From CAZKNF01 sp964554105 (GTDB lineage Bacteria > Bacteroidota > Rhodothermia > Rhodothermales > VXPQ01), in NCBI GenBank assembly GCA_964554105.1, contig CAZKNF010000042.1, positions 1 through 31,513 of the forward strand: a stretch of 31,513 bases of DNA, in the 5' to 3' direction. Shown piece after piece: positions 23,254 through 31,513 of the stretch. How positions within the stretch are numbered: the stretch's first letter is position 1; each line of letters starts with the position of its first letter. The position numbers and the translations under genes were made by a program. The notes below the pieces were generated by a model. It had not been told where the DNA came from. It saw only the letters and a list, made by a program, of their open reading frames with translations, and made no database searches.

Positions 23254-23865
23254 ATGCCAGAGTCGAAACCGAGTACAACACCTTCCGAATCGAGCGAGCA
23301 GGATCGTGTTTTCGTGGAGCGAGCTCTCGAGGGCGACGAGTCGGCGTTCCAGTCACTGGTTGAGAAGTACGAAAACGCGCTCTATCATCACATCCGGCGC
23401 ATCGTGCGGGACCGTGCCGAAATCGACGATCTCGTGCAGGAGTCATTCATCAAGGCGTTCTCCGCCCTCGATTCCTATTCGACGAAGTACGCATTTTCTA
23501 CCTGGTTGTACAAGATCGCCACGAACCACGGCATCGACTTTCTGCGCAAGCGGAAGCTGCGTACACAGTCGATCGACCAACCCGTCAAGACCCGGGAGGG
23601 CGAGATGGATGTCGAACTCCCGGATACCACGTACCGTCCCGATCGCCACATCGTGGAGGATCAGCGCAAGATGTTGATTCAGGAAGCCATCGACGCGCTC
23701 CCGCCGAAGTATAACCGTGTTATTGTCCTGCGACATCAGCACGAAAAATCCTACGAAGAGATCGCCAGAGAGCTCGATCTGCCGCTCGGGACGGTAAAGG
23801 CGCACATCTTTCGCGCACGAGAGATGCTGAACAAATATCTCAGAGATCGGAGGGGCACGTTTTAG
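23254..23865 (+). CDS. ECF-type RNA polymerase sigma factor
   Basis: 203 residues. Region 2 lies about residues 26-100 (ESAFQSLVEKYE, DDLVQESFIKAFSALDSY, FSTWLYKIATNHGIDFLRKR) and region 4 about 140-195 (ALPPKYNRVIVLRHQHEKSY, EIARELDLPLGTVKAHIFRARE). No sigma-1.1 or region 3, so it is a group 4 (ECF) factor. The linker between regions 2 and 4 is rather long and acidic. No anti-sigma gene follows; purB starts 6 bp downstream. How it is controlled is not visible here. Confidence 0.95.
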   Translation: MPESKPSTTPSESSEQDRVFVERALEGDESAFQSLVEKYENALYHHIRRIVRDRAEIDDLVQESFIKAFSALDSYSTKYAFSTWLYKIATNHGIDFLRKRKLRTQSIDQPVKTREGEMDVELPDTTYRPDRHIVEDQRKMLIQEAIDALPPKYNRVIVLRHQHEKSYEEIARELDLPLGTVKAHIFRAREMLNKYLRDRRGTF

Positions 23866-23871
23866 CATCAC

Positions 23872-25164
23872 ATGATTGATCGATACGCCCGCCCCGAGAT
23901 GGCGGAATTATGGAACGAAAAAAGCCAATTTCAGTCCTGGCTGGATGTCGAGCTTGCCGCCTGCGCCGCCTGGTCCGAGCTCGGCGTGATCCCCCGCGAG
24001 GACGTCGATCGCCTCTATGAAAAGGCGACATTCGACGTCGGTCGAATCCACGAGATCGAACGCACAACACGGCACGATGTGGTCGCGTTCACCCGAGCCG
24101 TCAGCGAATCGCTGGGTGATGAAAAGAAGTGGGTACACTATGGGCTGACCTCGTCGGACGTCGTCGATACCGCGCTGATGGTTCGGCTCAAGAAGGCGAA
24201 TGAAATCTTGTTGGCAGCGGTCGATCGGATGCTGGACGTTCTCGCAGAAAAGGCGCGGGCGCACAAGCACACGCTGATGATGGGCCGCACGCACGGCGTC
24301 CATGCCGAGCCGACGACGTTCGGATTAAAAATGGCGCTATACTACGCCGAAATGGCGCGCAATCGCACTCGCCTCGTTGCTTCGGCGGAGGAGATGCGTG
24401 TCGGAAAACTTTCCGGTGCCGTCGGGACGTTCGCACACATTCCGCCCGATGTGGAACGCATTACGTGTGCGCTCCTCGGACTCGAGCCGGCGCCGATCTC
24501 CACGCAGGTGCTCCAGCGGGATCGACATGCCAATTATCTGTCCGTACTGGCGTTGATCGGTGCAAGTCTCGAAAAGATGGCCGTGGAAGTGCGCGGTCTT
24601 CAAAAGAGCGAAGTCCGCGAAGTCGAGGAGTCCTTCGGCAAAGGGCAGAAGGGCTCGTCGTCCATGCCGCATAAGCGGAATCCCGTCGGCTCGGAGAATG
24701 TGACCGGCTGCGCGCGGCTTCTGCGCGGCTACATGGTCGCTGCCTACGAAAACGTGGCGCTGTGGCACGAACGTGACATCTCCCATTCATCCGTCGAGCG
24801 CGTCATTATTCCTGATGCAACGACGCTTTTGCACTACGCGCTGGACCGCTTCGCCCGGATAATCAAAAATCTCGTCGTCTATCCGGAAAACATGAAGGCA
24901 AATATGGAGCGTACGTTCGGGCTCTACAACAGTCAGCGCCTCCTCATCAAGCTTATCGATACCGGCATGAGCCGTGAATCGGCCTATGACGCTGTGCAGC
25001 CGCTCGCGATGCAGGCCTGGGAAGAGGGACGTTCCTTCCGCGATATAGTGGCAAAAGACGAAGAAATTACCTCGCGGCTGAGCATGGAAGAGATCGCCGA
25101 CGCCTTCGATCCGTCCTATCATCTCGAGAACGTCGGCCACATTTTCAAGCGCGTCGGACTCTAA
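23872..25164 (+). CDS. purB: Adenylosuccinate lyase
   Basis: 430 residues. Fumarase/aspartase superfamily: GRTHGVHAEP with catalytic His141, and the flexible signature loop GSSSMPHKRNP (about 261-271) with the catalytic serine. TRHDVVAF near residue 68 is the third conserved region. The enzyme releases fumarate from SAICAR and from adenylosuccinate in purine synthesis. The length is normal for the bacterial PurB short type. It is only 6 bp after the sigma gene, so the two are likely co-transcribed, although no functional link is known. Confidence 0.97.
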   Translation: MIDRYARPEMAELWNEKSQFQSWLDVELAACAAWSELGVIPREDVDRLYEKATFDVGRIHEIERTTRHDVVAFTRAVSESLGDEKKWVHYGLTSSDVVDTALMVRLKKANEILLAAVDRMLDVLAEKARAHKHTLMMGRTHGVHAEPTTFGLKMALYYAEMARNRTRLVASAEEMRVGKLSGAVGTFAHIPPDVERITCALLGLEPAPISTQVLQRDRHANYLSVLALIGASLEKMAVEVRGLQKSEVREVEESFGKGQKGSSSMPHKRNPVGSENVTGCARLLRGYMVAAYENVALWHERDISHSSVERVIIPDATTLLHYALDRFARIIKNLVVYPENMKANMERTFGLYNSQRLLIKLIDTGMSRESAYDAVQPLAMQAWEEGRSFRDIVAKDEEITSRLSMEEIADAFDPSYHLENVGHIFKRVGL

Positions 25165-25279
25165 CTCAAGCACGTCGAATCTAGAAGAGCGATCGTACTA
25201 TCCGTATATTCTTGCTTACGGTGAAAGCGCTTTTTATCGCAACGGTTGAATACCGTCCACGGCAATCCGCGTGTCGCTC

Positions 25280-28135
25280 ATGCATTATCGCGTAGTTTCC
25301 TCACTCGTCCTTCTCTGTTGCGCATTTCTTTTCGCGCATTCCGCTATGGCACAGCAGGCCGCATCGGTAAGCGGTCAGGTGATCGATGCATCCGAAAATG
25401 TCGAGCTGGCCGGCGCGAACATTGTCCTCGAAGATGCCGAAACGAATGACATGGTCACCGGTGCGGCGACCGATGCAGAAGGTCGTTTCACGATCACCGA
25501 CTTGGCTCCGGGCCAGTACACACTGGTGATCAGATTCGTCGGCTATCAGGAAGAACGCGTCCCGCTTTCTCTCGATGCCGGAGCCGCTCAGACGGTCGAC
25601 GTCGCCCTCGAGCCCGTCGGCTTCGACCTAAATACGGTGGTCGTGACGGCGTCGCGCCAGGCGGAAAAAGTGCTCGACGCGCCGGCGTCGATCTCTGTAT
25701 TGGATGTAGATGAAATTGAATCGGAAGTGGTACCGTCGTCCGCTGCGGTGCTGCGCGACGTCACTGGAGTCGATATGGCGCAAACCGGAATTGATCGCTA
25801 CGAGATCGTCCTGCGCGGTTTCAATAACGCATTCTCAGGTGCCGCATACGTGCTTACCGACTACCGGCAGGGGGCGATCGCGTCGCTGGGTGTAAATGCC
25901 TATCAGATGATGCCGATCACGCAGATTGATCTCGAACGCGTCGAGGTAGTTCGCGGACCTGGATCGGCGCTGTACGGAGCGGGCGTCGACGCCGGCGTAG
26001 TGCACTTCATCACCAAGGATCCGTTCACAAGTCCCGGGACGACGATTTCGGTCGGAGGCGGTGAACGCAATTTGTTAATGGGTTCACTGCGGCACGCGGG
26101 CGTCCTCAATGAGCGGTTCGGCTATAAGGTCGTCGGTAATTTTACGCGCGCTGACGAATGGCAGTACGAATGTGATTACCTCGGCGATGATGCCGGCCCG
26201 ACGCCCGACGAGTACTTGCGGTGCGGAAACGAGCTAGACTACATTCAGGTCGGCGGCTTTCGCAGGTCCGCACTACCCGTCGACTACGACAACTGGAAAT
26301 ACAATCTTAATGGAATGCTCGCATACCAGCTGTCGCCGACCACGACGATCACGGCGAACGGCGGCTTTTCGTCCACGAAAAGCATTTTCTTGTCGGGCAT
26401 CGGGACGCTGCAGTCTGAGGGATTCGGCTACACGTACGGACAGGTGCGGCTGCAGTCCGGCAACTTTTTCGCCCAGGCATATCTGAACGCGAATGATGCC
26501 GGCGATTCGTTCGTCTACCGTGAGCTGGCCGTTGAGGAGGTCGTCGACAACTCGATGCTCTTTAACTCGCAGGCACAGTACGATTTTTCACTGGCTGCGG
26601 ACAAACTCCGCCTGATTGTCGGAGCCGATTTCGAGCGTACTGTTCCCGATACCGAAGGAACGATCAACGGCCGGAATGAGGATGACGATACAATCAATGA
26701 GGTGGGAACGTATGCGCAGGCAACGGCCGCGCTCACGCCGAAGCTCGACGCTACGGCGGCGGCGCGTGCGGACTACAATAATGTCTTTGATGAGGTGCAG
26801 CTCTCACCACGTGCCGCGCTCGTCTATAGAATGTCGCCAACGCACAGCCTTCGGGCGACGTTCAACCGCGCATTTTCGTCGCCCGGCACCAATTCATTGT
26901 TTCTGGACATCAATGCAGGATCGGCCGGCCCGCTGTCGATTCGAGCGAGGGGTGCGTACCAGGGGTTTACGTTTCCTCGCGAACCGAACGGCGACCTGAT
27001 TGCCTCGAGTCTGATTCCGGCCCGCTTCGGGAGAGAAATAGGCGTCGGAATGCCGCTAGACTTGGTCTATGGTGAAGTCTACAATACAGTCGCAAGTATT
27101 CCTCCAGCCCAGCTGCAGGAGATCCTCATTCAGCAGGGAATTGACTTGACGCTCGACGAGATAGGCGGGCTCGTTGCACTGCTCAGTCCGGAAGCCGGAA
27201 CCGAGGTGAGTGGTCTATCCGAATCGAATCTAGGATTTCTCAATCTGACGACGGAGACCGTAGACCGAACCGCGAACGACGTGATTGATATCGCACCGCT
27301 CGAGCAGACGATAAGTCAAACGTACGAGGTCGGGTACAAAGGGCTGTTTAACGATCGGATACTGTTTTCCCTAGACGCCTACTATGTGAGAAAGCGAAAT
27401 TTTGTCGGTCCGCTGCTCGTCGAATCGCCGTTTGTACTGGCGCCGAACGCCGCAGACGTGATCGAGGATCTACGTGCCGCGATGGCTGCCGGTATCGCCG
27501 GCAACGAAACGTTGGCTGATCAGCTCGATCGGCTCGGCATACCCCCCCAGATGGTCGCCGATCTGCTCGCCTCGCTTGCCGCCGAAGACCTTCAATCCGC
27601 ACTGCCGGGCGAAGGGTCGCCGATTGGAATTGTCCAACCCGTAGAGAATGCGACCCCCGGCGAACTTCTCCTTACGTACCGAAACTTCGGCGAAGTCGAC
27701 TACTTCGGGATCGATGTATCGTCTCAGCTTGCCGTCAGCGACGAGCTCGACGTGTACGGGAATCTCTCGTGGGTAAATGATACCTTTTTTGATGCCGAGG
27801 ACCTCGGCGAGGAGGGTACTACGTTGGAGCTGGCGATGAATGCCCCTGACTTAAAGGTCAAAGCAGGTTTCGACTATAGTGTGACGGGAGGAATTCGTTT
27901 CGGTGCTGCCCTTCGGCACATCACCGGCTTCAGGGTGCTTAGCGGGCCCTACGAGGGCGACGTACCGGATTACACGCTGCTCGACGTCAATGCAGGATAT
28001 GATTTGAACGCGTTGGCACCCGGACTCCGCTTCGATGTCACCGTCCTCAACCTATTCGATAATGAGCACCGAGAGTTCATCGGTGCGCCGCAGCTCGGTC
28101 GCCTCGCAATGGCGCGGCTGGCGTATACGTTGTAG
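25280..28135 (+). CDS. TonB-dependent outer-membrane receptor with CarboxypepD_reg-like domain
   Basis: 951 residues from the ATG at 25280; a GTG three codons upstream is possible. Signal peptide about 1-25 (ending SAMAQ). A carboxypeptidase-regulatory-like domain (about 28-112: VSGQVIDASENVELAGANI, YTLVIRFVGYQEERVPL) is the Bacteroidota-style N-terminal extension. The plug (about 125-245) includes LNTVVVTASR, LRDVTGVDMAQTG and IERVEVVRGPGSALYGAG-type sequence (here IDLERVEVVRGPGSALYGAG). The barrel covers the rest, ending RLAMARLAYTL. It imports a large substrate using TonB energy. No SusD-like lipoprotein gene is adjacent, so it is not a SusCD pair, and the substrate is unknown. No cobalamin or similar riboswitch is recognisable in the 115-bp gap upstream. 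Confidence 0.95.
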   Translation: MHYRVVSSLVLLCCAFLFAHSAMAQQAASVSGQVIDASENVELAGANIVLEDAETNDMVTGAATDAEGRFTITDLAPGQYTLVIRFVGYQEERVPLSLDAGAAQTVDVALEPVGFDLNTVVVTASRQAEKVLDAPASISVLDVDEIESEVVPSSAAVLRDVTGVDMAQTGIDRYEIVLRGFNNAFSGAAYVLTDYRQGAIASLGVNAYQMMPITQIDLERVEVVRGPGSALYGAGVDAGVVHFITKDPFTSPGTTISVGGGERNLLMGSLRHAGVLNERFGYKVVGNFTRADEWQYECDYLGDDAGPTPDEYLRCGNELDYIQVGGFRRSALPVDYDNWKYNLNGMLAYQLSPTTTITANGGFSSTKSIFLSGIGTLQSEGFGYTYGQVRLQSGNFFAQAYLNANDAGDSFVYRELAVEEVVDNSMLFNSQAQYDFSLAADKLRLIVGADFERTVPDTEGTINGRNEDDDTINEVGTYAQATAALTPKLDATAAARADYNNVFDEVQLSPRAALVYRMSPTHSLRATFNRAFSSPGTNSLFLDINAGSAGPLSIRARGAYQGFTFPREPNGDLIASSLIPARFGREIGVGMPLDLVYGEVYNTVASIPPAQLQEILIQQGIDLTLDEIGGLVALLSPEAGTEVSGLSESNLGFLNLTTETVDRTANDVIDIAPLEQTISQTYEVGYKGLFNDRILFSLDAYYVRKRNFVGPLLVESPFVLAPNAADVIEDLRAAMAAGIAGNETLADQLDRLGIPPQMVADLLASLAAEDLQSALPGEGSPIGIVQPVENATPGELLLTYRNFGEVDYFGIDVSSQLAVSDELDVYGNLSWVNDTFFDAEDLGEEGTTLELAMNAPDLKVKAGFDYSVTGGIRFGAALRHITGFRVLSGPYEGDVPDYTLLDVNAGYDLNALAPGLRFDVTVLNLFDNEHREFIGAPQLGRLAMARLAYTL

Positions 28136-28178
28136 GCGAATGCGGTTTACTTCGCACTATCTTCACCCCTCGCCTGCG

Positions 28179-28207
28179 TTGACTAACGGATGACCATTGG
28201 CTAGTTT
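28179..28207 (+). promoter_or_regulatory. Possible promoter of the nuo operon
   Basis: TTGACT (28179-28184), a 17-nt spacer and TAGTTT (28202-28207) followed by G. The -35 matches 5 of 6; the downstream element also reads TAGTTTG, close to the Bacteroidota -7 consensus TAnnTTTG. It would give a leader of about 125 nt before nuoA. It lies in the 203-bp gap after the receptor gene. Confidence 0.4.
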
Positions 28208-28338
28208 GCCGCGTTGTCTTTAGGCAGTAGCCGGCTCAAGTGCTCGACCGCCTGTATGCCGGCCCGCAGGGACCGAGCAAATGCTCGCGCAGGGGACATC
28301 GCCGACATCTTCGAAAACCGACTCTAACGGCATTCGTT

Positions 28339-28710
28339 ATGCTCGCGGATTTTTTGCCGCTGTTCATCATGATAGGCCTCGCCACGCTGATGGCGCTGTC
28401 GCTCCTGAAAGGGGCGGAGCTTCTGGGGCCGAAACGAGCCAATCTCGTCAAGCAAGGCGCATACGAGAGCGGCATGGACCCCGTCGGGACCGCACGCGAG
28501 CGTTATTCGGTGAAGTTCTACCTCGTTGCGATGATCTTCATCGTATTCGACGTCGAGGTGGTCTTCATGTACCCGTGGGCGGTAAGCTTCCGAGGCTTCA
28601 TCGAAGAAGGTATCGCCCTGGGCGCTTTGATCGTCGTCGTGTTCTTTATTCTCATCCTTGGAATCGGCCTCCTCTATGACATCAAAAAGGGCGGGCTCGA
28701 ATTCGATTAA
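28339..28710 (+). CDS. nuoA: NADH-quinone oxidoreductase subunit A
   Basis: 123 residues from the ATG at 28339; the open frame continues upstream but without similarity. Three transmembrane helices (about residues 5-22, 57-80 and 90-115). The conserved loop YESGMDPVGTARERYSVKFY and the FDVEVVFMYPWA helix are diagnostic of NuoA/ND3. It is a membrane-arm subunit of respiratory complex I near the quinone site. It heads the nuo operon; an unusually long 193-bp gap separates it from nuoB. Confidence 0.96.
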   Translation: MLADFLPLFIMIGLATLMALSLLKGAELLGPKRANLVKQGAYESGMDPVGTARERYSVKFYLVAMIFIVFDVEVVFMYPWAVSFRGFIEEGIALGALIVVVFFILILGIGLLYDIKKGGLEFD

Positions 28711-28751
28711 CTCCCTTAACCCCTGCACCGCGACGCGCTCGACCGATTCGG

Positions 28752-28792
28752 CTGCGATCCTTCATTCCATTTCTCGTTGAATTCGATCGCAG
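28752..28792. promoter_or_regulatory. Hairpin in the nuoA-nuoB spacer
   Basis: CTGCGATC (28752-28759) and GATCGCAG (28785-28792) are perfect inverted repeats enclosing 25 nt, inside which TTCA (28761-28764) and TGAA (28778-28781) can also pair. No T-run follows, so it is not a simple terminator; mRNA processing or stability control is possible. A 20-codon GTG frame (28823-28885), preceded by AGGGGA, lies just downstream, but it is too short to support. Confidence 0.35.
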
Positions 28793-28903
28793 ACCCTGGA
28801 CGCTCAGAAACAGGGGAACGCCGTGTCACATACAACCGATGCGCCGTTCGGACAGCGGCGTCGATACGGCGTTGATACGCAATGAACTTACTGGACATAG
28901 ATT

Positions 28904-29449
28904 ATGGCTCCCGATAATTCCTTCAACGAAGGATTCCTGACGACGCGCGTCGATGCCGTCGTAAACTGGGCCCGGTCGAATTCGCTGATGCCGATGCCCA
29001 TGGGCCTCTCATGCTGTGCAATCGAGATGATGGCTTTTGCCGGTCCGAAGTACGATGTGGCGAGATTCGGTTCCGAAGCCATGCGATTCTCACCGCGGCA
29101 GGCAGACCTCATGATCGTAGCGGGATGGGTATCGTACAAGATGGCCCACGCAATTCGGCGCATATGGGATCAGATGGCGGACCCGAAATGGTGCATGGCC
29201 ATGGGAGCGTGCGCATCTACGGGCGGCATGCACCGCTGCTACGGCGTGGTGCAGGGATGCGACAACTTTCTGCCCGTCGACATTTATGTAGCCGGCTGCC
29301 CCCCGCGTCCGGAATCCGTCATCCACGGCTTGATGGATATTCAAGAGAAGATCCGGAACGAATACTCCGTCACGCGCGATGCTGAACAGGGCGATGGTGC
29401 GACCCGTGAGCGCGACGTGTCCCCTCTGGTGACGCCGACGGCGCACTAG
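28904..29449 (+). CDS. nuoB: NADH-quinone oxidoreductase subunit B
   Basis: 181 residues. The tandem SCC (Cys37, Cys38), Cys103 (GACAS) and Cys132 (GCPPRP) ligand the terminal [4Fe-4S] cluster N2; spacings of 65 and 29 residues match Nqo6/NuoB. FGSEAMRFSPRQADLMIVAG is a typical family stretch. It is the peripheral-arm subunit that passes electrons to quinone together with NuoD. A short polar C-terminal tail after residue 155 is not conserved in appearance. It starts 48 bp before nuoC. Confidence 0.97.
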   Translation: MAPDNSFNEGFLTTRVDAVVNWARSNSLMPMPMGLSCCAIEMMAFAGPKYDVARFGSEAMRFSPRQADLMIVAGWVSYKMAHAIRRIWDQMADPKWCMAMGACASTGGMHRCYGVVQGCDNFLPVDIYVAGCPPRPESVIHGLMDIQEKIRNEYSVTRDAEQGDGATRERDVSPLVTPTAH

Positions 29450-29497
29450 TAGAACTGCCCCGATAATCCTGCGCTCTTTCGACCAGCCGCCTATCCG

Positions 29498-30205
29498 ATG
29501 CGAAACGACGCCGAAAATGTTGTCCCCAGATTAGAGGGGGAGCAATCGCATCAAACACTCAAGTTTTTCTTCACGCCTGTCGACGAGCCGAAGGCAGACA
29601 CGCAGAACCCGCATGCGCAGAGCACGACCCACCTTCCGGAGATCGTCGATGCGCTGCGACAGGAGTTCGGAGATGACATTCTCGATCTCGACGAATACGC
29701 GGGAGAACAGACCGTTTACGTTCGCCGTGCCCGGATTGCCGACGTCTGTCAATTCCTGAAGGATGAACAGGAATTTGAGTACCTCACCGACGTGGGGGGC
29801 GTCGATCGCTTCACCGACGACGAGCGATTCGAAGTGTTTTACAACCTCGTCTCATTTACGAAGCGCAAGCGACTTCGATTGAAGGTACGCGTAGACGAAA
29901 ATGAACCCAGCGTCCCGACAATCACCTCCGTGTATCGGTCCGCCAATTGGAACGAACGGGAGGTGTACGACATGCTCGGAATTCGATTCGACGGGCATCC
30001 GGATCACCGTCGGATGTACATGCCGGAGGATTTCGAGTACTTCCCACAGCGAAAAGAATTCCCCCTGTTAGGCATACCCGGTTCGCTGCCGCTGCCGCCG
30101 AATACGCCGGAAGGCGAGATCCAGTACGATCCGTTTCCTGCCGCACACGGCAACAAGCCGCCGAAGAGCTATCAGGAGCCGAAGTCGAAAGGAACGAAAT
30201 TATGA
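29498..30205 (+). CDS. nuoC: NADH-quinone oxidoreductase subunit C
   Basis: 235 residues. The family signature NEREVYDMLGIRFDGHPDHR lies near residues 149-168, with the beta-rich core upstream (EFEYLTDVGGVDRF). The first 45 or so residues and the last 40 are poorly conserved extensions; the tail is rich in Pro, Gly and Lys. It binds NuoD and NuoB in the peripheral arm. The stop overlaps the nuoD start as ATGA, so translation is coupled. C and D are separate genes here, unlike the fused NuoCD of E. coli. Confidence 0.96.
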   Translation: MRNDAENVVPRLEGEQSHQTLKFFFTPVDEPKADTQNPHAQSTTHLPEIVDALRQEFGDDILDLDEYAGEQTVYVRRARIADVCQFLKDEQEFEYLTDVGGVDRFTDDERFEVFYNLVSFTKRKRLRLKVRVDENEPSVPTITSVYRSANWNEREVYDMLGIRFDGHPDHRRMYMPEDFEYFPQRKEFPLLGIPGSLPLPPNTPEGEIQYDPFPAAHGNKPPKSYQEPKSKGTKL

Positions 30206-31513
30206 GTCTTGCCCCGAGCTTCAATGCCCCCGATCTGGGGCCTGCGTTCACGTTCTGGCCGCGCCACAACGAAGCGATCTACGAGCGCCTCGAGAGCAAG
30301 CATGCGTGGCTAGAGGCCCGGCATCGGGACGTCGAGTTCGAAGAAGATCCGCTCGAACATGAGATGATCCTCAATATCGGGCCGCAGCATCCGGCCACGC
30401 ACGGAGTGCTTCGATGTGTAGTCAAGCTTGACGGCGAAACGATCGAGCGGGCAGTGATCGATATCGGCTATCTGCACCGCGGCGTCGAGAAGCTCGCCGA
30501 ATCCAAGTCGTACCAGGAATTCATGCCGTACACCGACCGCATGGATTACCTCGCACCGTATTCGAACAATGTGGCGTGGTGCCTCGCTGTCGAGAAGCTC
30601 GCTGCAATCGAAGTGCCCGAACGTGCAGAATGGATACGCATGATTATGAGCGAGCTCGCTCGCATTTCGTCCCACCTCCTCTGGCTGGGCGTCGGGCTGA
30701 TGGATGCAGGCGCCGTCTCGGTGTTCCTGTGGGCTTTTAAGGGCCGGGAAGAGCTATACAACATCTTCGACGAGGTCGCGGGCGCACGTCTTACCGTCTC
30801 GCACAGCCGAATCGGCGGCGTTGCCTCGGACCTCACCCCGGCGTCAGTAGCGATGATCCGCAAATACGTTGATGAGTTCGGCGCGGAGATCGAAGGCTGG
30901 GAAAAATTTCTGAACCGAAACCGGATCTGGATCGACCGAAACCTCGGCGTCGGCACACTGACGCGCGAAGAGGCGCTCGAGCTAGGCATGACGGGGCCGA
31001 ATCTCCGTGCGAGCGGCGTCGAATATGACATCCGCAGGTTCGAGCCGTATCTGCGATACGAGGACGTGGACTTCAATATCCCAATTCGTGAGGAAGGCGA
31101 CTCGCTGGCCCGATATTTCCTGAGGCTTGAAGAGATGAAGGAAAGCCTGCGTATCGTCCGGCAGTGTCTCGATCGGCTTCCCGAAGGACCCATTCGCACC
31201 GACAATGCCAAGCTGGCCTATCCGTCAAAGGATGAAGTCTATTATTCGATGGAGGGCATGATTCATGACTTTCTCTATACGGATGTGGGGGTGGCTCCAC
31301 CGAAGGGCGCACATTGCTATTCGGCGATCGAAGCGCCAAAAGGTGAGCTCGGGTGGTATCTGATTTCCGACGGCACGGGAAACCCGTGGCGTGCGCGCAT
31401 GAAGGCACCCTCCTTTGCTAATCTTCAGGGTCTCGAGTACATGATGGAAGGCTCGCTCGTGGCGGATACCGTGATCATGATCGGTTCGATCGATCCCGTA
31501 ATGGGCGAAGCAG
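30202..31513 (+). CDS. nuoD: NADH-quinone oxidoreductase subunit D (3' end outside window)
   Basis: 437 codons are present before the window edge, with no stop. The frame begins at an ATG overlapping the nuoC stop. IGPQHPATHG (59-68), then HRGVEKLAE and MPYTDRMDYL are classic NuoD/49-kDa motifs near the quinone pocket. It ends with TVIMIGSIDPVMGEA, where the usual protein stops within a few residues (GEVDR), so only the last codons should be missing. The first 50 residues are an N-terminal extension before the core. It is a quinone-site subunit of complex I. Confidence 0.96.
   Translation, partial: MSLAPSFNAPDLGPAFTFWPRHNEAIYERLESKHAWLEARHRDVEFEEDPLEHEMILNIGPQHPATHGVLRCVVKLDGETIERAVIDIGYLHRGVEKLAESKSYQEFMPYTDRMDYLAPYSNNVAWCLAVEKLAAIEVPERAEWIRMIMSELARISSHLLWLGVGLMDAGAVSVFLWAFKGREELYNIFDEVAGARLTVSHSRIGGVASDLTPASVAMIRKYVDEFGAEIEGWEKFLNRNRIWIDRNLGVGTLTREEALELGMTGPNLRASGVEYDIRRFEPYLRYEDVDFNIPIREEGDSLARYFLRLEEMKESLRIVRQCLDRLPEGPIRTDNAKLAYPSKDEVYYSMEGMIHDFLYTDVGVAPPKGAHCYSAIEAPKGELGWYLISDGTGNPWRARMKAPSFANLQGLEYMMEGSLVADTVIMIGSIDPVMGEA

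Noticed and set aside
25165..25279. Possible riboswitch before the TonB-dependent receptor
   Set aside because: No cobalamin-type or other recognised riboswitch elements can be read in the short 115-bp gap.
28823..28885. 20-codon GTG frame before nuoB preceded by AGGGGA
   Set aside because: Too short and without supporting similarity; it may be a leader peptide but the evidence is insufficient to call it a gene.

Overview
The window looks like chromosomal DNA from a moderately GC-rich member of the Bacteroidota/Rhodothermota lineage (Salinibacter/Rhodothermus-like). The clues are a TonB-dependent receptor with an N-terminal carboxypeptidase-regulatory-like domain, a C-terminal sorting domain of the type IX secretion kind (NYPNPFNP), a DUF6588-type protein, PEGA-repeat and CsgG-like envelope proteins, and very acidic proteins (TonB, trigger factor) that hint at a salt-adapted organism. 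The taxonomic placement is inference from protein character; there is no rRNA in the window. I found no tRNA, rRNA, CRISPR array, insertion sequence or prophage.

Layout. (1) Positions 1-9360, plus strand: an envelope/signalling block made of the end of a membrane Ser/Thr kinase with four extracytoplasmic PEGA repeats, two CsgG-like TPR proteins, a predicted outer-membrane barrel, a secreted eight-repeat PQQ-type beta-propeller with a sorting domain, and a DUF6588-type protein. It is the least conventional part of the window. (2) 9447-12370, plus strand: a carboxylesterase, a 49-residue two-helix membrane protein, a NUDIX hydrolase, a small lipoprotein and a TonB-family energy transducer, ending in a strong bidirectional terminator. 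(3) 12499-20984, minus strand: reading in transcription order, a small Tudor/SH3-like protein, an ABC-2 exporter (ATPase plus permease), a very large protein fusing a zinc-peptidase-like domain, a PD40 propeller and a BamA-like barrel, then trigger factor and ClpP. (4) 20985-23036: a gene-poor divergent region, a small uncharacterised plus-strand gene, then yebC-ruvC on the minus strand. (5) 23254-28135, plus strand: an ECF sigma factor, purB, and a large TonB-dependent receptor. (6) 28339 to the end, plus strand: nuoA-nuoB-nuoC-nuoD, with nuoD cut by the window edge just before its expected stop.

How they fit together. tig-clpP is the usual proteostasis pair, and yebC-ruvC the usual Holliday-junction neighbourhood. 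nuoABCD is the start of respiratory complex I. The TonB protein and TonB-dependent receptor would work together at the envelope but lie 13 kb apart. The best candidates for something undescribed are the kinase/CsgG/propeller block and the peptidase-propeller-barrel fusion protein upstream of tig. Both functions are inferred from domain patterns read by eye, not from database searches.
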